From NCBI RefSeq assembly GCF_016908935.1, contig NZ_JAFBEV010000018.1:1-60420 (forward strand): 60,420 bases of DNA, given 5' to 3'. This document shows, piece after piece, positions 25,083 through 33,912 of this stretch. The stretch comes from Sporolactobacillus spathodeae. GTDB lineage: Bacteria; Bacillota; Bacilli; Bacillales; Sporolactobacillaceae. The notes under the pieces were generated by a model. The model saw only the letters and a program-made list of their open reading frames with translations. It had not been told where the DNA came from and did no database searches. Position numbers and translations under genes: made by a program. How positions within the stretch are numbered: position 1 is the stretch's first letter; each line of letters starts with the position of its first letter.

Positions 25083-26297
25083 TTAACAGTCAATATTCTG
25101 CCGACACAAGCTTGTCCCGCTCCTCCATTCAGTGACCAACCAGAAAAATACAATAAAGGCCGCGAGAAGCACCATCATTGATCCAAAAATAGGGGTATAC
25201 GCAAGTCCCATTTGAGCAGTAATTCTTCCGCCAAGTTCAGAACCCAGTGCAATGCCAATATTAAAGGCTGAGATATTCAATGCGGAAGCCATCGGGATTG
25301 CTCCCGGCGTATATCTTTCCGCCAACTGTACCGCGTAGAGCTGTAAGCCGGGGACATTCATAAAAGCAAATAGCCCCATTAGCAAAACCATGATCATCCC
25401 CAAAATATGGCTGTTGATAAATATGAAAATGCCGAAGATGCTTGCTGCAAGTGCCAGAAACATGAAGAAAAGCGAGAACAGCGGCCGATTATTCGACAGA
25501 TGTCCACCCAATGTATTGCCAATGGCAACAGCAATTCCGTAGACAACGAGCAGAATGACAATCGCACGCGCCGAATAGCCCATAAATCGGCTTAATATCG
25601 GGGATACATACGTGTAGCTAACAAAAGTTCCCCCGTAGCCAAGAGCCGTGATAATCAGAATCAGGAGAAGGCGGAAATTGCTGAGCACCTTTGCGATATC
25701 CTTCAGAGAAATCGGTGCTGCTTTTGAAAGATTTCCGGGAACCAAAAAGATATTTGCAATTAAAGCCAGAACGCCGATCAGAACAATGAACAAAAATGTC
25801 ATTCGCCATTGCGTCATTTGGCCAATGAATGTGCCAAGCGGGACTCCGGTCACCGTAGCGACCGTTAGCCCGGTAAACATGATTGCGATTGCACTCGCCC
25901 GTTTATTCGGTGCCACAACATCGGCTGCAATGACTGATGCAACAGACATGAATACACCGTGAGCTAGTGCTGAAATAACTCGTCCGGAAAGCAGCACAGG
26001 AAAGGACGGCGAAACAGCCGCCAACAGGTTCCCGCCGATAAACAGCAGCATCACAAATAAGAGGACTGCCTTTCTTGATAATCGAGCGGTCAATACCGTT
26101 AACAAGGGCGCACCGATTGTAACACCCAAAGCATACATCGACACAGTGAGACTGGCGCTACTTAACGATATGCCGAAGTCTTTGACTATTAAAGGCAGGA
26201 GACCGACGCTGATAAATTCCGTAGAACCAATTCCAAATGCACTGATCGCCAGAGCAAGCAACGTCAACCGAGAATGAATTTGATAAACCTTATGCAT
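25083..26297 (-). CDS. MFS drug/metabolite efflux transporter (YtbD/AraJ-like)
   Basis: A 404-aa, 12-helix major facilitator. Motif-A-like GAPLLTVLTARLSRK lies between helices 2 and 3, and the opening ALAISAFGIGSTEFISVGLLP is characteristic of the DHA1 AraJ/YdhP group. It is divergent from an HxlR regulator, the arrangement of Bacillus ytbD-ytcD, suggesting induced efflux of a small toxic compound. RBS aaagagg. No terminator was recognised before R12. Confidence 0.88.
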   Translation of the reverse strand: MHKVYQIHSRLTLLALAISAFGIGSTEFISVGLLPLIVKDFGISLSSASLTVSMYALGVTIGAPLLTVLTARLSRKAVLLFVMLLFIGGNLLAAVSPSFPVLLSGRVISALAHGVFMSVASVIAADVVAPNKRASAIAIMFTGLTVATVTGVPLGTFIGQMTQWRMTFLFIVLIGVLALIANIFLVPGNLSKAAPISLKDIAKVLSNFRLLLILIITALGYGGTFVSYTYVSPILSRFMGYSARAIVILLVVYGIAVAIGNTLGGHLSNNRPLFSLFFMFLALAASIFGIFIFINSHILGMIMVLLMGLFAFMNVPGLQLYAVQLAERYTPGAIPMASALNISAFNIGIALGSELGGRITAQMGLAYTPIFGSMMVLLAAFIVFFWLVTEWRSGTSLCRQNIDC

Positions 26298-26369
26298 TTA
26301 AATCGTAACCTCTTTACTTTCTTTTAATAATGTATAGTATTATTTATACTGTTCTTTTAAACAAGTAGA

Positions 26370-26401
26370 TACTTTTTTGTTATATAGGTACCTTTTGGTT
26401 A
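26370..26401. promoter_or_regulatory. Direct-repeat candidate operator for the HxlR regulator
   Basis: TACTTTTTTGTTA (26370-26382) and TACCTTTTGGTTA (26389-26401) are direct repeats 19 bp apart, in the region shared by both divergent promoters and just before the regulator start. Another symmetric pair, GTATA...TATAC, lies near 26332-26349. The operator role is inferred. Confidence 0.4.
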
Positions 26402-26427
26402 CATATAGAGTTAAAGGGGTGTTTATC

Positions 26428-26808
26428 GTGGTTAAAAAAATCTATAATATCGGCGTAGAAGCGACACTCGAGGTCATTGGTGGAAAATGGAAAACAGTCA
26501 TCCTCTGCCATCTGCGGACAGGGGCCAAGCGAACAGGCGAGTTAAAACGATTAATTCCGGAAATCTCGCAAAAAATGTTGACCAAACAATTGCGGGAACT
26601 GGAACAATCTGGAGTAATCGATCGAAAGGTTTATAATCAGATTCCGCCAAAAGTAGAATATTCTTTGAATAATTACGGCGAGAGCTTGTCTTTAATTTTG
26701 AATAAGCTGTGTTTATGGGGGGAGCATCACGTCGATTATCTGGAAAAGGAGGGCAAGGATGTCGCGCTTTTGCGGCGGGAGAGCAGCAAAATGAAAGAAA
26801 GGGATTGA
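26428..26808 (+). CDS. HxlR-family transcriptional regulator
   Basis: A 126-aa winged helix protein with EATLEVIGGKWKTVILCHL, ISQKMLTKQLRELE and the wing YNQIPPKVEYSL, the HxlR pattern. The redox-sensing Cys usual near residue 6-14 in this family is absent (IYNIGVEATLE), so sensing would differ. GTG 26428 has AAAGGGG 8-9 bp upstream; the longer frame from 26377 has no RBS. It presumably controls the divergent MFS gene. Confidence 0.88.
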   Translation: MVKKIYNIGVEATLEVIGGKWKTVILCHLRTGAKRTGELKRLIPEISQKMLTKQLRELEQSGVIDRKVYNQIPPKVEYSLNNYGESLSLILNKLCLWGEHHVDYLEKEGKDVALLRRESSKMKERD

Positions 26809-26827
26809 CTGTGCGGTTCATTTGAAT

Positions 26828-26975
26828 GATTATGCCGCTTCGGCTGCTCGCTTGCCGCGGGCGCCGCGCGTCTCCTCAGACAAGCGAGAATCTGCGGGGC
26901 TCACTTGGCTCGCCTTCCCCGCAAGGCGCCAGCGCCCTCGTTGCATTTTTGTGTGAAAAACTTTCTTATCTCTCA
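26828..26975 (+). repeat. R element copy R13
   Basis: Lacks the 5' hairpin; begins GCCGCTTCGGCTGCTCGC, has the core and GGGCTCACTTGGCTCGCC, then GCAAGGCGCCAGCG and a tail ending CTTTCTTATC at the A-run of the next terminator. Confidence 0.85.
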
Positions 26976-27030
26976 AAAAAAGAAAAATCCTCCTTATTCG
27001 GGGGCTACTGCCCTGACCGTCTAAGGAGGC
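26975..27030 (-). terminator. Terminator of the dehydrogenase gene
   Basis: Stem CCTCCTTA / TAAGGAGG with a loop of about 25 nt that itself can pair (GGGGGC...GCCC). A long T-rich tail follows on the - strand, 12 bp after the gene. Confidence 0.7.
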
Positions 27031-27041
27031 TGATGCTGCGT

Positions 27042-27905
27042 TTATTGATATTTCTTAAAAATCGCCTGGGTGCCGCTATTGGCTTCACCTTTTTCAGCAA
27101 GTGCATCATAGATTTGTTTGGAAAGCGCAAGACCTGGCGTCTCGAGTCCCATTTGTTTCGCTGAATCAAGCGCAATTCCCTCGTCTTTGATCAAATGCTT
27201 GATATAAAACCCGGGCTCAAAATCGCCTTTCAACATTCGGCGGCCAAGATTGGTGAGCGACCAGCTACCTGCCGCGCCGGTTTCAATGCTTTCCATTACT
27301 TTATCAGTATCCAGTCCTGCATGCTGCGCATAAGCCAGCGCTTCAGCAACGCCAATCATGTTCGAGGCAATGGCAATCTGGTTGGCCATCTTCGTATGCT
27401 GACCGGAACCGGCCTTGCCTTGATAGACAATCTTTTGACCGATTGCTTCAAAAACCGGCAGCAACGCTTTTGCGTCCGCTGCATCACCGCCGATCATAAT
27501 CGACAGTGTCCCGTTCTTTGCCCCGATATCGCCACCGGACACTGGCGCATCCAATGCATGTAAACCTTTTTCACGCGCCGCTTGGTAAATCTTTTCCGCC
27601 AGCTGCGGCGATGAAGTTGTCATATCAATCAGAAATGCACCGCTTGTCGCGTGTTCCAGAATGCCGTTGTCAAAATAGACAGCTTCCACATCCTTCGGAT
27701 AGCCAACCATTGTGATCACGACATCCGCGCCGGTCGCAGCTTCCGCCGGACTATCCTTCCAAACGGCCCCTTCAGCAAACAACGCTTCAGCCCTGCTTTT
27801 GGTTCGATTATAAACTTGCAATATAAAACCATGTTTCATCAAATTACGGATCATGCCTTGCCCCATCACGCCTGTACCGATAAATCCAATTTTTTGCTTT
27901 ACCAC
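27042..27905 (-). CDS. NAD(P)-dependent 3-hydroxyisobutyrate dehydrogenase family protein (YkwC-like)
   Basis: A 287-aa dehydrogenase. The N-terminal Rossmann loop is GFIGTGVMGQGM, the substrate-binding motif DAPVSGGDIGAKNGTLS lies at about 121-137, and the catalytic Lys is in GSGQHTKMANQ (about 168-178). The family oxidises beta-hydroxyacids such as 3-hydroxyisobutyrate, tartronate semialdehyde or 6-phosphogluconate; the exact substrate is open. The start is GTG 27905 with GGGGGAT upstream. Confidence 0.88.
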   Translation of the reverse strand: MVKQKIGFIGTGVMGQGMIRNLMKHGFILQVYNRTKSRAEALFAEGAVWKDSPAEAATGADVVITMVGYPKDVEAVYFDNGILEHATSGAFLIDMTTSSPQLAEKIYQAAREKGLHALDAPVSGGDIGAKNGTLSIMIGGDAADAKALLPVFEAIGQKIVYQGKAGSGQHTKMANQIAIASNMIGVAEALAYAQHAGLDTDKVMESIETGAAGSWSLTNLGRRMLKGDFEPGFYIKHLIKDEGIALDSAKQMGLETPGLALSKQIYDALAEKGEANSGTQAIFKKYQ

Positions 27906-27981
27906 CCGTATCCCCCGCTTTCTGCTTTTACGATAGCATGATAGCGGTACTTTTTCACGTCAGAAGCAAGTTCAGTTCAGC

Positions 27982-29241
27982 TCAGACTTTACGAATTTGA
28001 AAATAATGGGTGAACACCCATGGATATTGCGGCATCGCATAATTGATCTGCCACGTACCAATCCCGCCAAGCCCGCTGCGAACAACAATCCGTGATTTCG
28101 CGAACAAGCTACGCACGTCTTCAAACCAGACGACATGGTTCCGACCGCTGTCATCCGTATAATAGAAATAGGCTGCTTGATCGGGTTCGGAGAAATGAAT
28201 CGGCACTTGCTCGCTCATTGCCAAGTTAATTGCCGCTTGACTTGTGATCGCCCGCCCTGGAACAGAAGAATTATAAGGGATCACCCAATCATAGCCGTAA
28301 AAGGGCGTTCCCATAATGATCTTCGACCGATCCATTAAACGGGCTGCGTAGTTGACGGTCGCCTGGACATCGACAAGCGGTGCAGTCGGTCCTGGTTCGC
28401 TGCCCGCGTGGTGGAAATCATAGGCCATGATGAAAAACTGATCAACGATCGCGCCAATCGCTGCATAATCATAGCCACGGACCCAAGGCACTGTATCATT
28501 GGACTTGGCTGGGACAGCGATACTGAGATTGAGCCCAGCGGCCTGGGTCCGCGCCTTCAGCACACGCAGAAATTCAGTAAAAGCATCACGGTCTGAGGCG
28601 AGCACGCCTTCAAAATCAATATTGATGCCGCCGTATCCCCTGGAAACCGCGCGATTAATCATATTGTTAATCAGCGCTGTTTGCGCGTCCGGTGTATTGA
28701 CAATATGCTGAACCAAAGCGGCGTTAAAGCCGCTTGCCGTCAAGTTGGTGACCGTCATAATCGGCGTCACGCGCCCGCGCCAGGCGGCGAGAATCGCGGC
28801 ACTGTCGTCAAGCGGGCTCAGATCGCCGTTCCAGTTAAAATGAGTTTCAAAAGTGCCAATATACGTTAAGTATGGCGCGTTGTCCGAGATAACCGCCTGA
28901 TCCAGCTGTGGCGTCCGTAGCTGCGAGTAGCTGAAATGCGTGGCCGGTCGCGTCGGGTTCGCCGGTAAATTTATTTTCATCCCCGGTTGCAAATTTTCCG
29001 GATCTTTACCTGGATTGGCCTTCAACAAAGCATCTAGCGATACGTGCGCAGCCCGGGAGATCGTCCAGAAGCTGTCTCCCGGCTGAATCGTATACACGTT
29101 GCTCGTAATGAGCAGCGCCTGGCCGCGAACAATATTCGTTGCCGTCAATCCATTAACCAATCGCAATGTATCCACGGGGACATTGAATTTTTGGCTGACA
29201 CCGAACAGCGAGTCCCCGGTTTTTACAATATATACAAACAT
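27982..29241 (-). CDS. LysM-GH18 spore peptidoglycan hydrolase (YaaH/SleL-like)
   Basis: A 419-aa protein with two N-terminal LysM repeats (YIVKTGDSLFGVSQKF, about 4-46, and YTIQPGDSFWTISRAA, about 50-94) and a glycosyl hydrolase family 18 domain (about 105-415). The catalytic motif GGINIDFEGV carries the acid Glu. No signal peptide is present, as for YaaH/SleL, which is laid down in the spore coat from the mother cell. It is a cortical-fragment N-acetylglucosaminidase used in germination. RBS gagagggtg before ATG 29241. Confidence 0.92.
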   Translation of the reverse strand: MFVYIVKTGDSLFGVSQKFNVPVDTLRLVNGLTATNIVRGQALLITSNVYTIQPGDSFWTISRAAHVSLDALLKANPGKDPENLQPGMKINLPANPTRPATHFSYSQLRTPQLDQAVISDNAPYLTYIGTFETHFNWNGDLSPLDDSAAILAAWRGRVTPIMTVTNLTASGFNAALVQHIVNTPDAQTALINNMINRAVSRGYGGINIDFEGVLASDRDAFTEFLRVLKARTQAAGLNLSIAVPAKSNDTVPWVRGYDYAAIGAIVDQFFIMAYDFHHAGSEPGPTAPLVDVQATVNYAARLMDRSKIIMGTPFYGYDWVIPYNSSVPGRAITSQAAINLAMSEQVPIHFSEPDQAAYFYYTDDSGRNHVVWFEDVRSLFAKSRIVVRSGLGGIGTWQINYAMPQYPWVFTHYFQIRKV

Positions 29242-29752
29242 TTTTTCACCCTCTCCGTCCGAAATACCGCTTGCGGACGACGCTTTTCACCTTCTCTGAA
29301 AGGACTATCCGGCGGGTCGGCTGGCTTAATCCGTTCAACTAGGCGTTTCACTCTATCTTATTCAGTCGCCGCCGCGGTGTGACTCATCGCAAGTCAGGCA
29401 GTTTAGGGGCGCGATCAGTTTTGATGCTAGTGCCTGCTTCGCCGATTTAACGAACACTTGCTATCTGGGCACCTTCCCCACGAACTCCGAATAGAATGAT
29501 TCTGAAATGTTCTCTTCTTTTGCGACTCCCAATCATTTTCTAGCCATCCGGCACTTCGAGGAATCACTTTTGTTGCTCCGCTTCCCGCTTATTAAAGTCT
29601 GCTTCTAGTGGTTCGTTGGCGTGAGCGCACTGCGCGCCTGCTCGAACAATCAAGTTCTGCAAGACTCCTGAACGCGTTACCTTTTTGGTCAGGAAAAAAC
29701 AAAATTTAAGGTGAATAGAGCCTATTTTTTTTTAGAAAAGGAGGATTATTCG
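29242..29752. other. Gap with a decayed R element
   Basis: About 510 bp without a supported gene. Between about 29585 and 29690 the order GCGCGCCTGCTCGAACAATC then TTCTGCAAGACTCCTGAACG resembles the R core in + orientation after heavy decay. No promoter stands out; the aminotransferase RBS is AAAGGAGG at 29737-29745. Confidence 0.4.
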
Positions 29753-30955
29753 ATGACTGATTTCATTTCATCGAATCTGCTGCGCGGCATGCCCGGAAAT
29801 TTTTTCACAAAAATTGATCGAAAAATTGACGCCTACACTGCCAAGGGCATTGATTTAATTCGATTACAGACGGGCAGTCCCGACCAGCCGACACCGGAGA
29901 CGCTTGTACGCGCCCTGAATCATGCGGCAAAACAAATGGAGAATCAGGGCTATCCCCCGTGCGGCGGCAAATCCAATCTAAGACAGGCGATTGCTGAATT
30001 TTATCACCGAACGTACGGCGTCACGCTCGATCCGGAGACAGAAGTGACGATATTTGCTGGCGCAACCGTGGCTATTGCTGCGTTGCCTCAAGTTCTGCTC
30101 AACCCAGGTGATGTGATGCTGACCGCTGATCCTGGCTATCCGATGTATTTTATCTGTCCGCTGCTGGCTCGGGCTTCGGTTTACGGCATACCGGTCGACG
30201 CAGCCGATGCTTTTTTGCCTGATTATGCGACAATTCCCGCGAATGTATTGAATAAGGCTAGAATGCTGATGCTGAATTACCCGAATAATCCAACTGGCGC
30301 TGTCGCAACGAAAAAATTCTTTGCCGATACAGTCGCTTTTGCAAAGAAACATGCGATTCCCGTTGTTCATGACTTTGCCTATGCCGCTTTCGGATTCGAC
30401 GGCAGGATTCCGCTTAGTTTCCTACAAACGCCTGGAGCAAAACAACAGGGCATTGAGATTGGCACATTCTCAAAAACCTATAATATGGCGGGCTGGCGTC
30501 TTGGGTTCGCTGCTGGCAATGCGTCAATAATTCAAGCGTTCAGCAAATACCACGATCTCGCGCATAGCGATGTATTCGGCGCGGTACAAGACGCTGGGGT
30601 TCAGGCGCTGCTCGGCTCTCAGGAATACGTGCGCCATCTCCAAACTTTGTACCAGCGACGCCGCCATGTGCTCGTCTCCAGTTTGCGCGCGATCGGTTGG
30701 GATGTTGCCGCGCCAAAAGGTTCCTTTTTCGGATGGTTCCGCGTGCCGGATGGCTTCACTTCGGAATCGTTTGCACAAGTGCTGCTTGATGAAGCCCACG
30801 TGGCGATGGCTCCGGGCAGCGGCTTCGGTCCGCATGGCAGTGGTTATGTGCGCTGTAGCCTGCTTGAGCCGGAAGCACGTCTGCGCGAAGCGGCCGCTCG
30901 CATTGAGGCAACCGGCATTCTAAAACGCTTTGATTCGATCAAAAACAAGGCCTGA
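29753..30955 (+). CDS. mtnE: Class I/II aminotransferase, MtnE-like
   Basis: A 400-aa PLP enzyme. MLNYPNNPTGAVATKKFFADTV, VVHDFAYAAFGFDG, and GTFSKTYNMAGWRLGF with the PLP lysine closely follow Bacillus MtnE (methionine salvage, ketomethylthiobutyrate to methionine). No other methionine salvage gene lies nearby, so another amino acid role is possible. ATG 29753 has AAAGGAGG 8 bp upstream; an in-frame start at 29711 is not supported. Confidence 0.8.
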   Translation: MTDFISSNLLRGMPGNFFTKIDRKIDAYTAKGIDLIRLQTGSPDQPTPETLVRALNHAAKQMENQGYPPCGGKSNLRQAIAEFYHRTYGVTLDPETEVTIFAGATVAIAALPQVLLNPGDVMLTADPGYPMYFICPLLARASVYGIPVDAADAFLPDYATIPANVLNKARMLMLNYPNNPTGAVATKKFFADTVAFAKKHAIPVVHDFAYAAFGFDGRIPLSFLQTPGAKQQGIEIGTFSKTYNMAGWRLGFAAGNASIIQAFSKYHDLAHSDVFGAVQDAGVQALLGSQEYVRHLQTLYQRRRHVLVSSLRAIGWDVAAPKGSFFGWFRVPDGFTSESFAQVLLDEAHVAMAPGSGFGPHGSGYVRCSLLEPEARLREAAARIEATGILKRFDSIKNKA

Positions 30956-30975
30956 CCCGGCCTTGTTCTTGTTAT
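30944..30975. terminator. Bidirectional terminator
   Basis: Stem AACAAGGCC / GGCCTTGTT. The mtnE stop codon lies in the loop. T-rich on both sides; on the - strand the tail is TTTTTG. It separates mtnE (+) from the small membrane gene (-). Confidence 0.8.
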
Positions 30976-31127
30976 TTCTTCTTTTTTAACTGCAACGCTT
31001 GCACGAAGAAAACAATCGCGCAGAAATAAAATAAAAATGCGAAAGTCACATGACTGATTGTCTGCACGATGCCAATCACAAGAAAAAGCACCGTCATCAG
31101 AAAATAAAAGCCCGGTTTGTGTTTCAT
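30972..31127 (-). CDS. Small two-helix membrane protein at the end of an ABC operon
   Basis: A 51-residue product with AGGAGG 7 bp before ATG 31127. It has a short basic N-terminus (MKHKPGFYF), two hydrophobic stretches (about 9-25 and 28-45) and a KKKK C-terminus, so both ends should face the cytoplasm. It starts 11 bp after the stop of the ABC permease gene and is surely co-transcribed. I do not recognise a family; a transporter accessory subunit is a reasonable guess. The strong RBS and clean frame support it. Confidence 0.72.
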   Translation of the reverse strand: MKHKPGFYFLMTVLFLVIGIVQTISHVTFAFLFYFCAIVFFVQALQLKKKK

Positions 31128-31138
31128 CTTAGAGCCTC

Positions 31139-31792
31139 CTAAAAATCTTTCGCTTGATAAAGGTATTGAGAGACAGCATATGAAATGGCTGTGATCACAA
31201 AAGCGCTCACTAGGCAGAAAATCAACGGATGCTGAAAGATAAGTGCGATCTCTTTGGTCTGGTTCGCGAATTTAATTAATTTGCCCAAACCAAATGAGAA
31301 GCCAAAAAAGAGAAAAACGCCTGTCATTTGCGCCGCCTTCCAGCCGAATTGATAAGCAACCGGATAGGCAACTGAGCTAAAAATATAAGTTAGGCAGAGC
31401 GAAGCAAGCAGAATCCTGCCGTCAAAAAGAGGTTGTGCTTGCCGCAATAGAATGCGCGCCACCAAGCCATATAATATGAGAAAACTCGCATAGGCCGCTA
31501 GCCACCAAACAATAATCATCATGTATTTAGCAGTGACGATTTTCCGCCTGCTGACCGGCAGCCCCAGCAGTAGCCAATTTTGATTCTGCTCTGTGCCATC
31601 TGCTGAGAAATTCGAAAAAAGCACCATCATATAGCCGATAAACGCAATCGCCAAACTGAATCCCATAACATAGAGTACAGGCGACCGGTTCAGATCTTTC
31701 TCCGCCTCGAAAAGGAAAAGAATGAGGAACAGTGGAGCGATCAACGCCGTTTTCCGCTGTGTCAGTATGTCTTTGCGCATCAATTGAATCAT
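31139..31792 (-). CDS. ABC-2 type transporter permease
   Basis: A 217-aa membrane protein with six hydrophobic segments. The N-terminal MRKDILTQRKTA helix and the loop QNWLLLGLPVSRRKIVTAKY are the coupling elements of ABC-2 permeases. The start overlaps the ATPase gene by ATGA. Third gene of a GntR-ABC operon; substrate unknown. Confidence 0.85.
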   Translation of the reverse strand: MIQLMRKDILTQRKTALIAPLFLILFLFEAEKDLNRSPVLYVMGFSLAIAFIGYMMVLFSNFSADGTEQNQNWLLLGLPVSRRKIVTAKYMMIIVWWLAAYASFLILYGLVARILLRQAQPLFDGRILLASLCLTYIFSSVAYPVAYQFGWKAAQMTGVFLFFGFSFGLGKLIKFANQTKEIALIFQHPLIFCLVSAFVITAISYAVSQYLYQAKDF

Positions 31793-32658
31793 TTTACCTG
31801 ACCCCTTCCTGTTTTACCCAGGTAGTACATAATGTCTTCGAGTGTCGGCCGTTCAAGCGCCAGATCAGCAGCATGAAGTGTTCGGGCGCTTACCGATTCA
31901 GCAAAAGACTCGAAACCGAAAGCCGTCTGTTTCATAGCAATCGGTGTTATTGCCTGAACCGCCGTCATCGAAGCTTTCGGCCCGCGAATCAGAACATAGC
32001 GTTCGAGCAGCTGATCGGTTTCTTCACTGAGCATGATCTCCCCATTGTGGATGAAGGTGATATAATCCGCTACTTTTTCGAGATCGGCTGTCAGGTGGGT
32101 TGAGAAAAAAATCGCCTTGTTTTCGTCCTGTATCACATCAAGTAAACTATCGAGGAGCTCCTTGCGAAAAATCGGATCGAGGCCTGATGTCGGTTCATCC
32201 ATAATAATCAGTTCTGCGTGATGCGAAAGCGCGACAGCCAGTGCCAGCTTCATCTTCGTTCCTTTTGAGAGATCTTTGACTTTCTTATCAAGCGGCAGAT
32301 CGAATCTTTCACAATAGTTCCGAAATGCGGCTTGATCCCAATTTTTATAAAAAGGTGCGATGACGCGTGCATTGCCAGCAACCGTTAGTGCACTGAAAAA
32401 GACGTCTTGATCAAAAACAAATCCGATTCGCTGTTTCAACGCCTGCAGATTGCCGTTGGCCTTTTCACCGAATAAAAAGATTTCCCCACTGTTCGGATGG
32501 ATGAGGTCAAGGATGCAGCGGATCGTCGTGCTCTTGCCGGCACCATTGGCACCGATAAAACCCATAATGAAGCCTTTCTTCAAGCTAAAGCTGACGTCTT
32601 TCAGCGCAAAACCTTTAAAGGTCTTGCAGACATGGTTCAATTCCATAATTGTTTCCAT
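31789..32658 (-). CDS. ABC transporter ATP-binding protein
   Basis: A 289-aa ATPase with Walker A GANGAGKSTT, signature DLSKGTKMKLALA (replacing LSGGQ), Walker B LIIMDEPTSGLDP and the switch His in FSTHLTADLEK. It belongs to the YtrB-like type linked to GntR regulators. A C-terminal extension (about 215-289) follows. ATG 32658 has AGGAGGGG 6 bp upstream; it begins 3 bp after the regulator gene. Confidence 0.9.
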   Translation of the reverse strand: METIMELNHVCKTFKGFALKDVSFSLKKGFIMGFIGANGAGKSTTIRCILDLIHPNSGEIFLFGEKANGNLQALKQRIGFVFDQDVFFSALTVAGNARVIAPFYKNWDQAAFRNYCERFDLPLDKKVKDLSKGTKMKLALAVALSHHAELIIMDEPTSGLDPIFRKELLDSLLDVIQDENKAIFFSTHLTADLEKVADYITFIHNGEIMLSEETDQLLERYVLIRGPKASMTAVQAITPIAMKQTAFGFESFAESVSARTLHAADLALERPTLEDIMYYLGKTGRGQVK

Positions 32659-32661
32659 TCC

Positions 32662-33036
32662 CTACCCCTCCTCATAAAAGTGGCGAACAAGAGCCAACAC
32701 CTCTTCCAATTCCATGCCCGCTCTCCTGATTTGCGCGATGGTCTGACGCAATTCCTCCGTAACCACCGCCTGTTGCTGGCGCTGTAATTCGGTACGATCG
32801 CGGCGCGAAACAAATGTGCCTTTTCCAGGAACTGTGTCGATATAGCCTTCATTCTCAAGTTCCTCATACGCACGTTTTGTCGTAATCACACTGATCCCGA
32901 GCGCTTTCGCCAGACCGCGAATCGACGGGAGCTGCTGGCCTTCTGAAAGCGTGCCGCAGAGAATCTGGTCGGCCATCTGATTTTTAATCTGCTGATAAAT
33001 CGGTTGATCCGCATTATTTCTCAAAACAATATCCAT
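32662..33036 (-). CDS. GntR-family regulator, YtrA-like, second type
   Basis: A 124-aa regulator: GntR winged helix (about 10-75, LPSIRGLAKALGISVITTKRAYEELE, wing GKGTFV) plus a short C-terminal helix. ATG 33036 is chosen over an in-frame GTG at 33045; neither has a strong RBS. Its recognition helix (ISVITTKRAY) differs from those of the other two regulators, and so does the palindrome upstream (33061-33083). Confidence 0.88.
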   Translation of the reverse strand: MDIVLRNNADQPIYQQIKNQMADQILCGTLSEGQQLPSIRGLAKALGISVITTKRAYEELENEGYIDTVPGKGTFVSRRDRTELQRQQQAVVTEELRQTIAQIRRAGMELEEVLALVRHFYEEG

Positions 33037-33060
33037 GTACAACACTCGTTTCTGTTCTTA

Positions 33061-33083
33061 CTGTACATATTCAATATATACAG
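33061..33083. promoter_or_regulatory. Palindromic operator of the second GntR-ABC operon
   Basis: CTGTA (33061-33065), 13 bp, TACAG (33079-33083), 25 bp upstream of the regulator gene. Geometry (half-sites 13 bp apart) is the same as AGTGTA-N13-TACACT at 51595, with different outer bases. Confidence 0.65.
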
Positions 33084-33164
33084 TTAAGTATCAAGATGTC
33101 AAGAGACTTCACTTCTACGGAATAAGGGACAGGGCTTACGCAATAGAATCTAAATTGAGAGGCG

Positions 33165-33626
33165 GTGAAAGGATTGGGAACCATCGAAGTTTATACGGAT
33201 GCTTCTTCCCGTTATCATCAGTGCCGGAGGCGGGCGCGTCATCCGGTATTCCCTTCTTCAATCGGTATCATCATAAAAGAAAATCAGCAAATTATCGACG
33301 GTATGGCGCTGAAAGTTGGGTATCAGAACTCGAATTATGCTGAGTTTCTGTCCCTGTACCTCGCCTGTCGTCATTTGAAAGCGCAGGGTGTCACACAAGT
33401 CTGCTGCTATGCGGACAGCATGAACCTCGTCTGCATGATTCACCAGCGAAAAATCAGCGATAAAGCGGAACTGAAAAAACTATCGGAAAAACTGCTTACG
33501 CTTATTGAAACCTTTGAAGAATTTTCAGTGACCTGGATCCCGCGCCGGTTCAATCGAGCTGCTCATGGCATGGCTGCCAAGGCTTTCCGCCGCGCCAAAG
33601 CGGTTTCGAATCAATTGGACGCTTAG
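33165..33626 (+). CDS. RNase H-like protein with an altered active site
   Basis: A 153-aa RNase HI-fold protein. Asp in IEVYTDAS, Glu in NYAEFLSLYLA and Asp in CCYADSMNLV occupy the first three positions of the D-E-D-D set, but the fourth is His in RFNRAAHGMAAKAF, where family members have Asp (N-x-x-A-D). Nuclease activity may be weakened or lost. The start is uncertain: GTG 33165 has gagagg close by, and TTG 33174 is an alternative. Single gene. Confidence 0.78.
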   Translation: MKGLGTIEVYTDASSRYHQCRRRARHPVFPSSIGIIIKENQQIIDGMALKVGYQNSNYAEFLSLYLACRHLKAQGVTQVCCYADSMNLVCMIHQRKISDKAELKKLSEKLLTLIETFEEFSVTWIPRRFNRAAHGMAAKAFRRAKAVSNQLDA

Positions 33627-33744
33627 ATTCCTAGGCGTGAACTGGGAGTCGGTACAAGCGTTTTATCCTTTCGACGGCTTGCGTTCGCGCTTTGGAGAAA
33701 AATGCTCCAACTCCGCTCGAATCAGCCTATTTTCGGTTTAGATA

Positions 33745-33867
33745 AACCAAACTATGCCTAGTCTTTATTTTGCAACAAATGCGCTTCGGCTGCTCACTTT
33801 TCCTGGAAGGCGCCAGAGCGCCTTCGCTCCATTTTTTGTGCAAAATATTATACATTCTTATCATTTT
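33745..33867 (+). repeat. R element copy R14 (internal deletion)
   Basis: 5' part CTATGCCTAGTC with T-rich stretch and GCGCTTCGGCTGCTCAC, then a jump to GGAAGGCGCCAGAGCGCC and the tail TGTGCAAAATATTATACATT, ending at the next terminator's A-run. About 60 bp of the centre are missing. Confidence 0.8.
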
Positions 33868-33905
33868 AAAAAAGAGCCTTACCAAAATGGCAAGGCTCCT
33901 TTTTC
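33868..33905. terminator. Bidirectional terminator
   Basis: Stem GAGCCTTACC / GGCAAGGCTC (one mismatch) with A-run and T-run. It serves the YisL-like gene on the - strand. Confidence 0.8.
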
Positions 33906-33912
33906 TGCCTGA

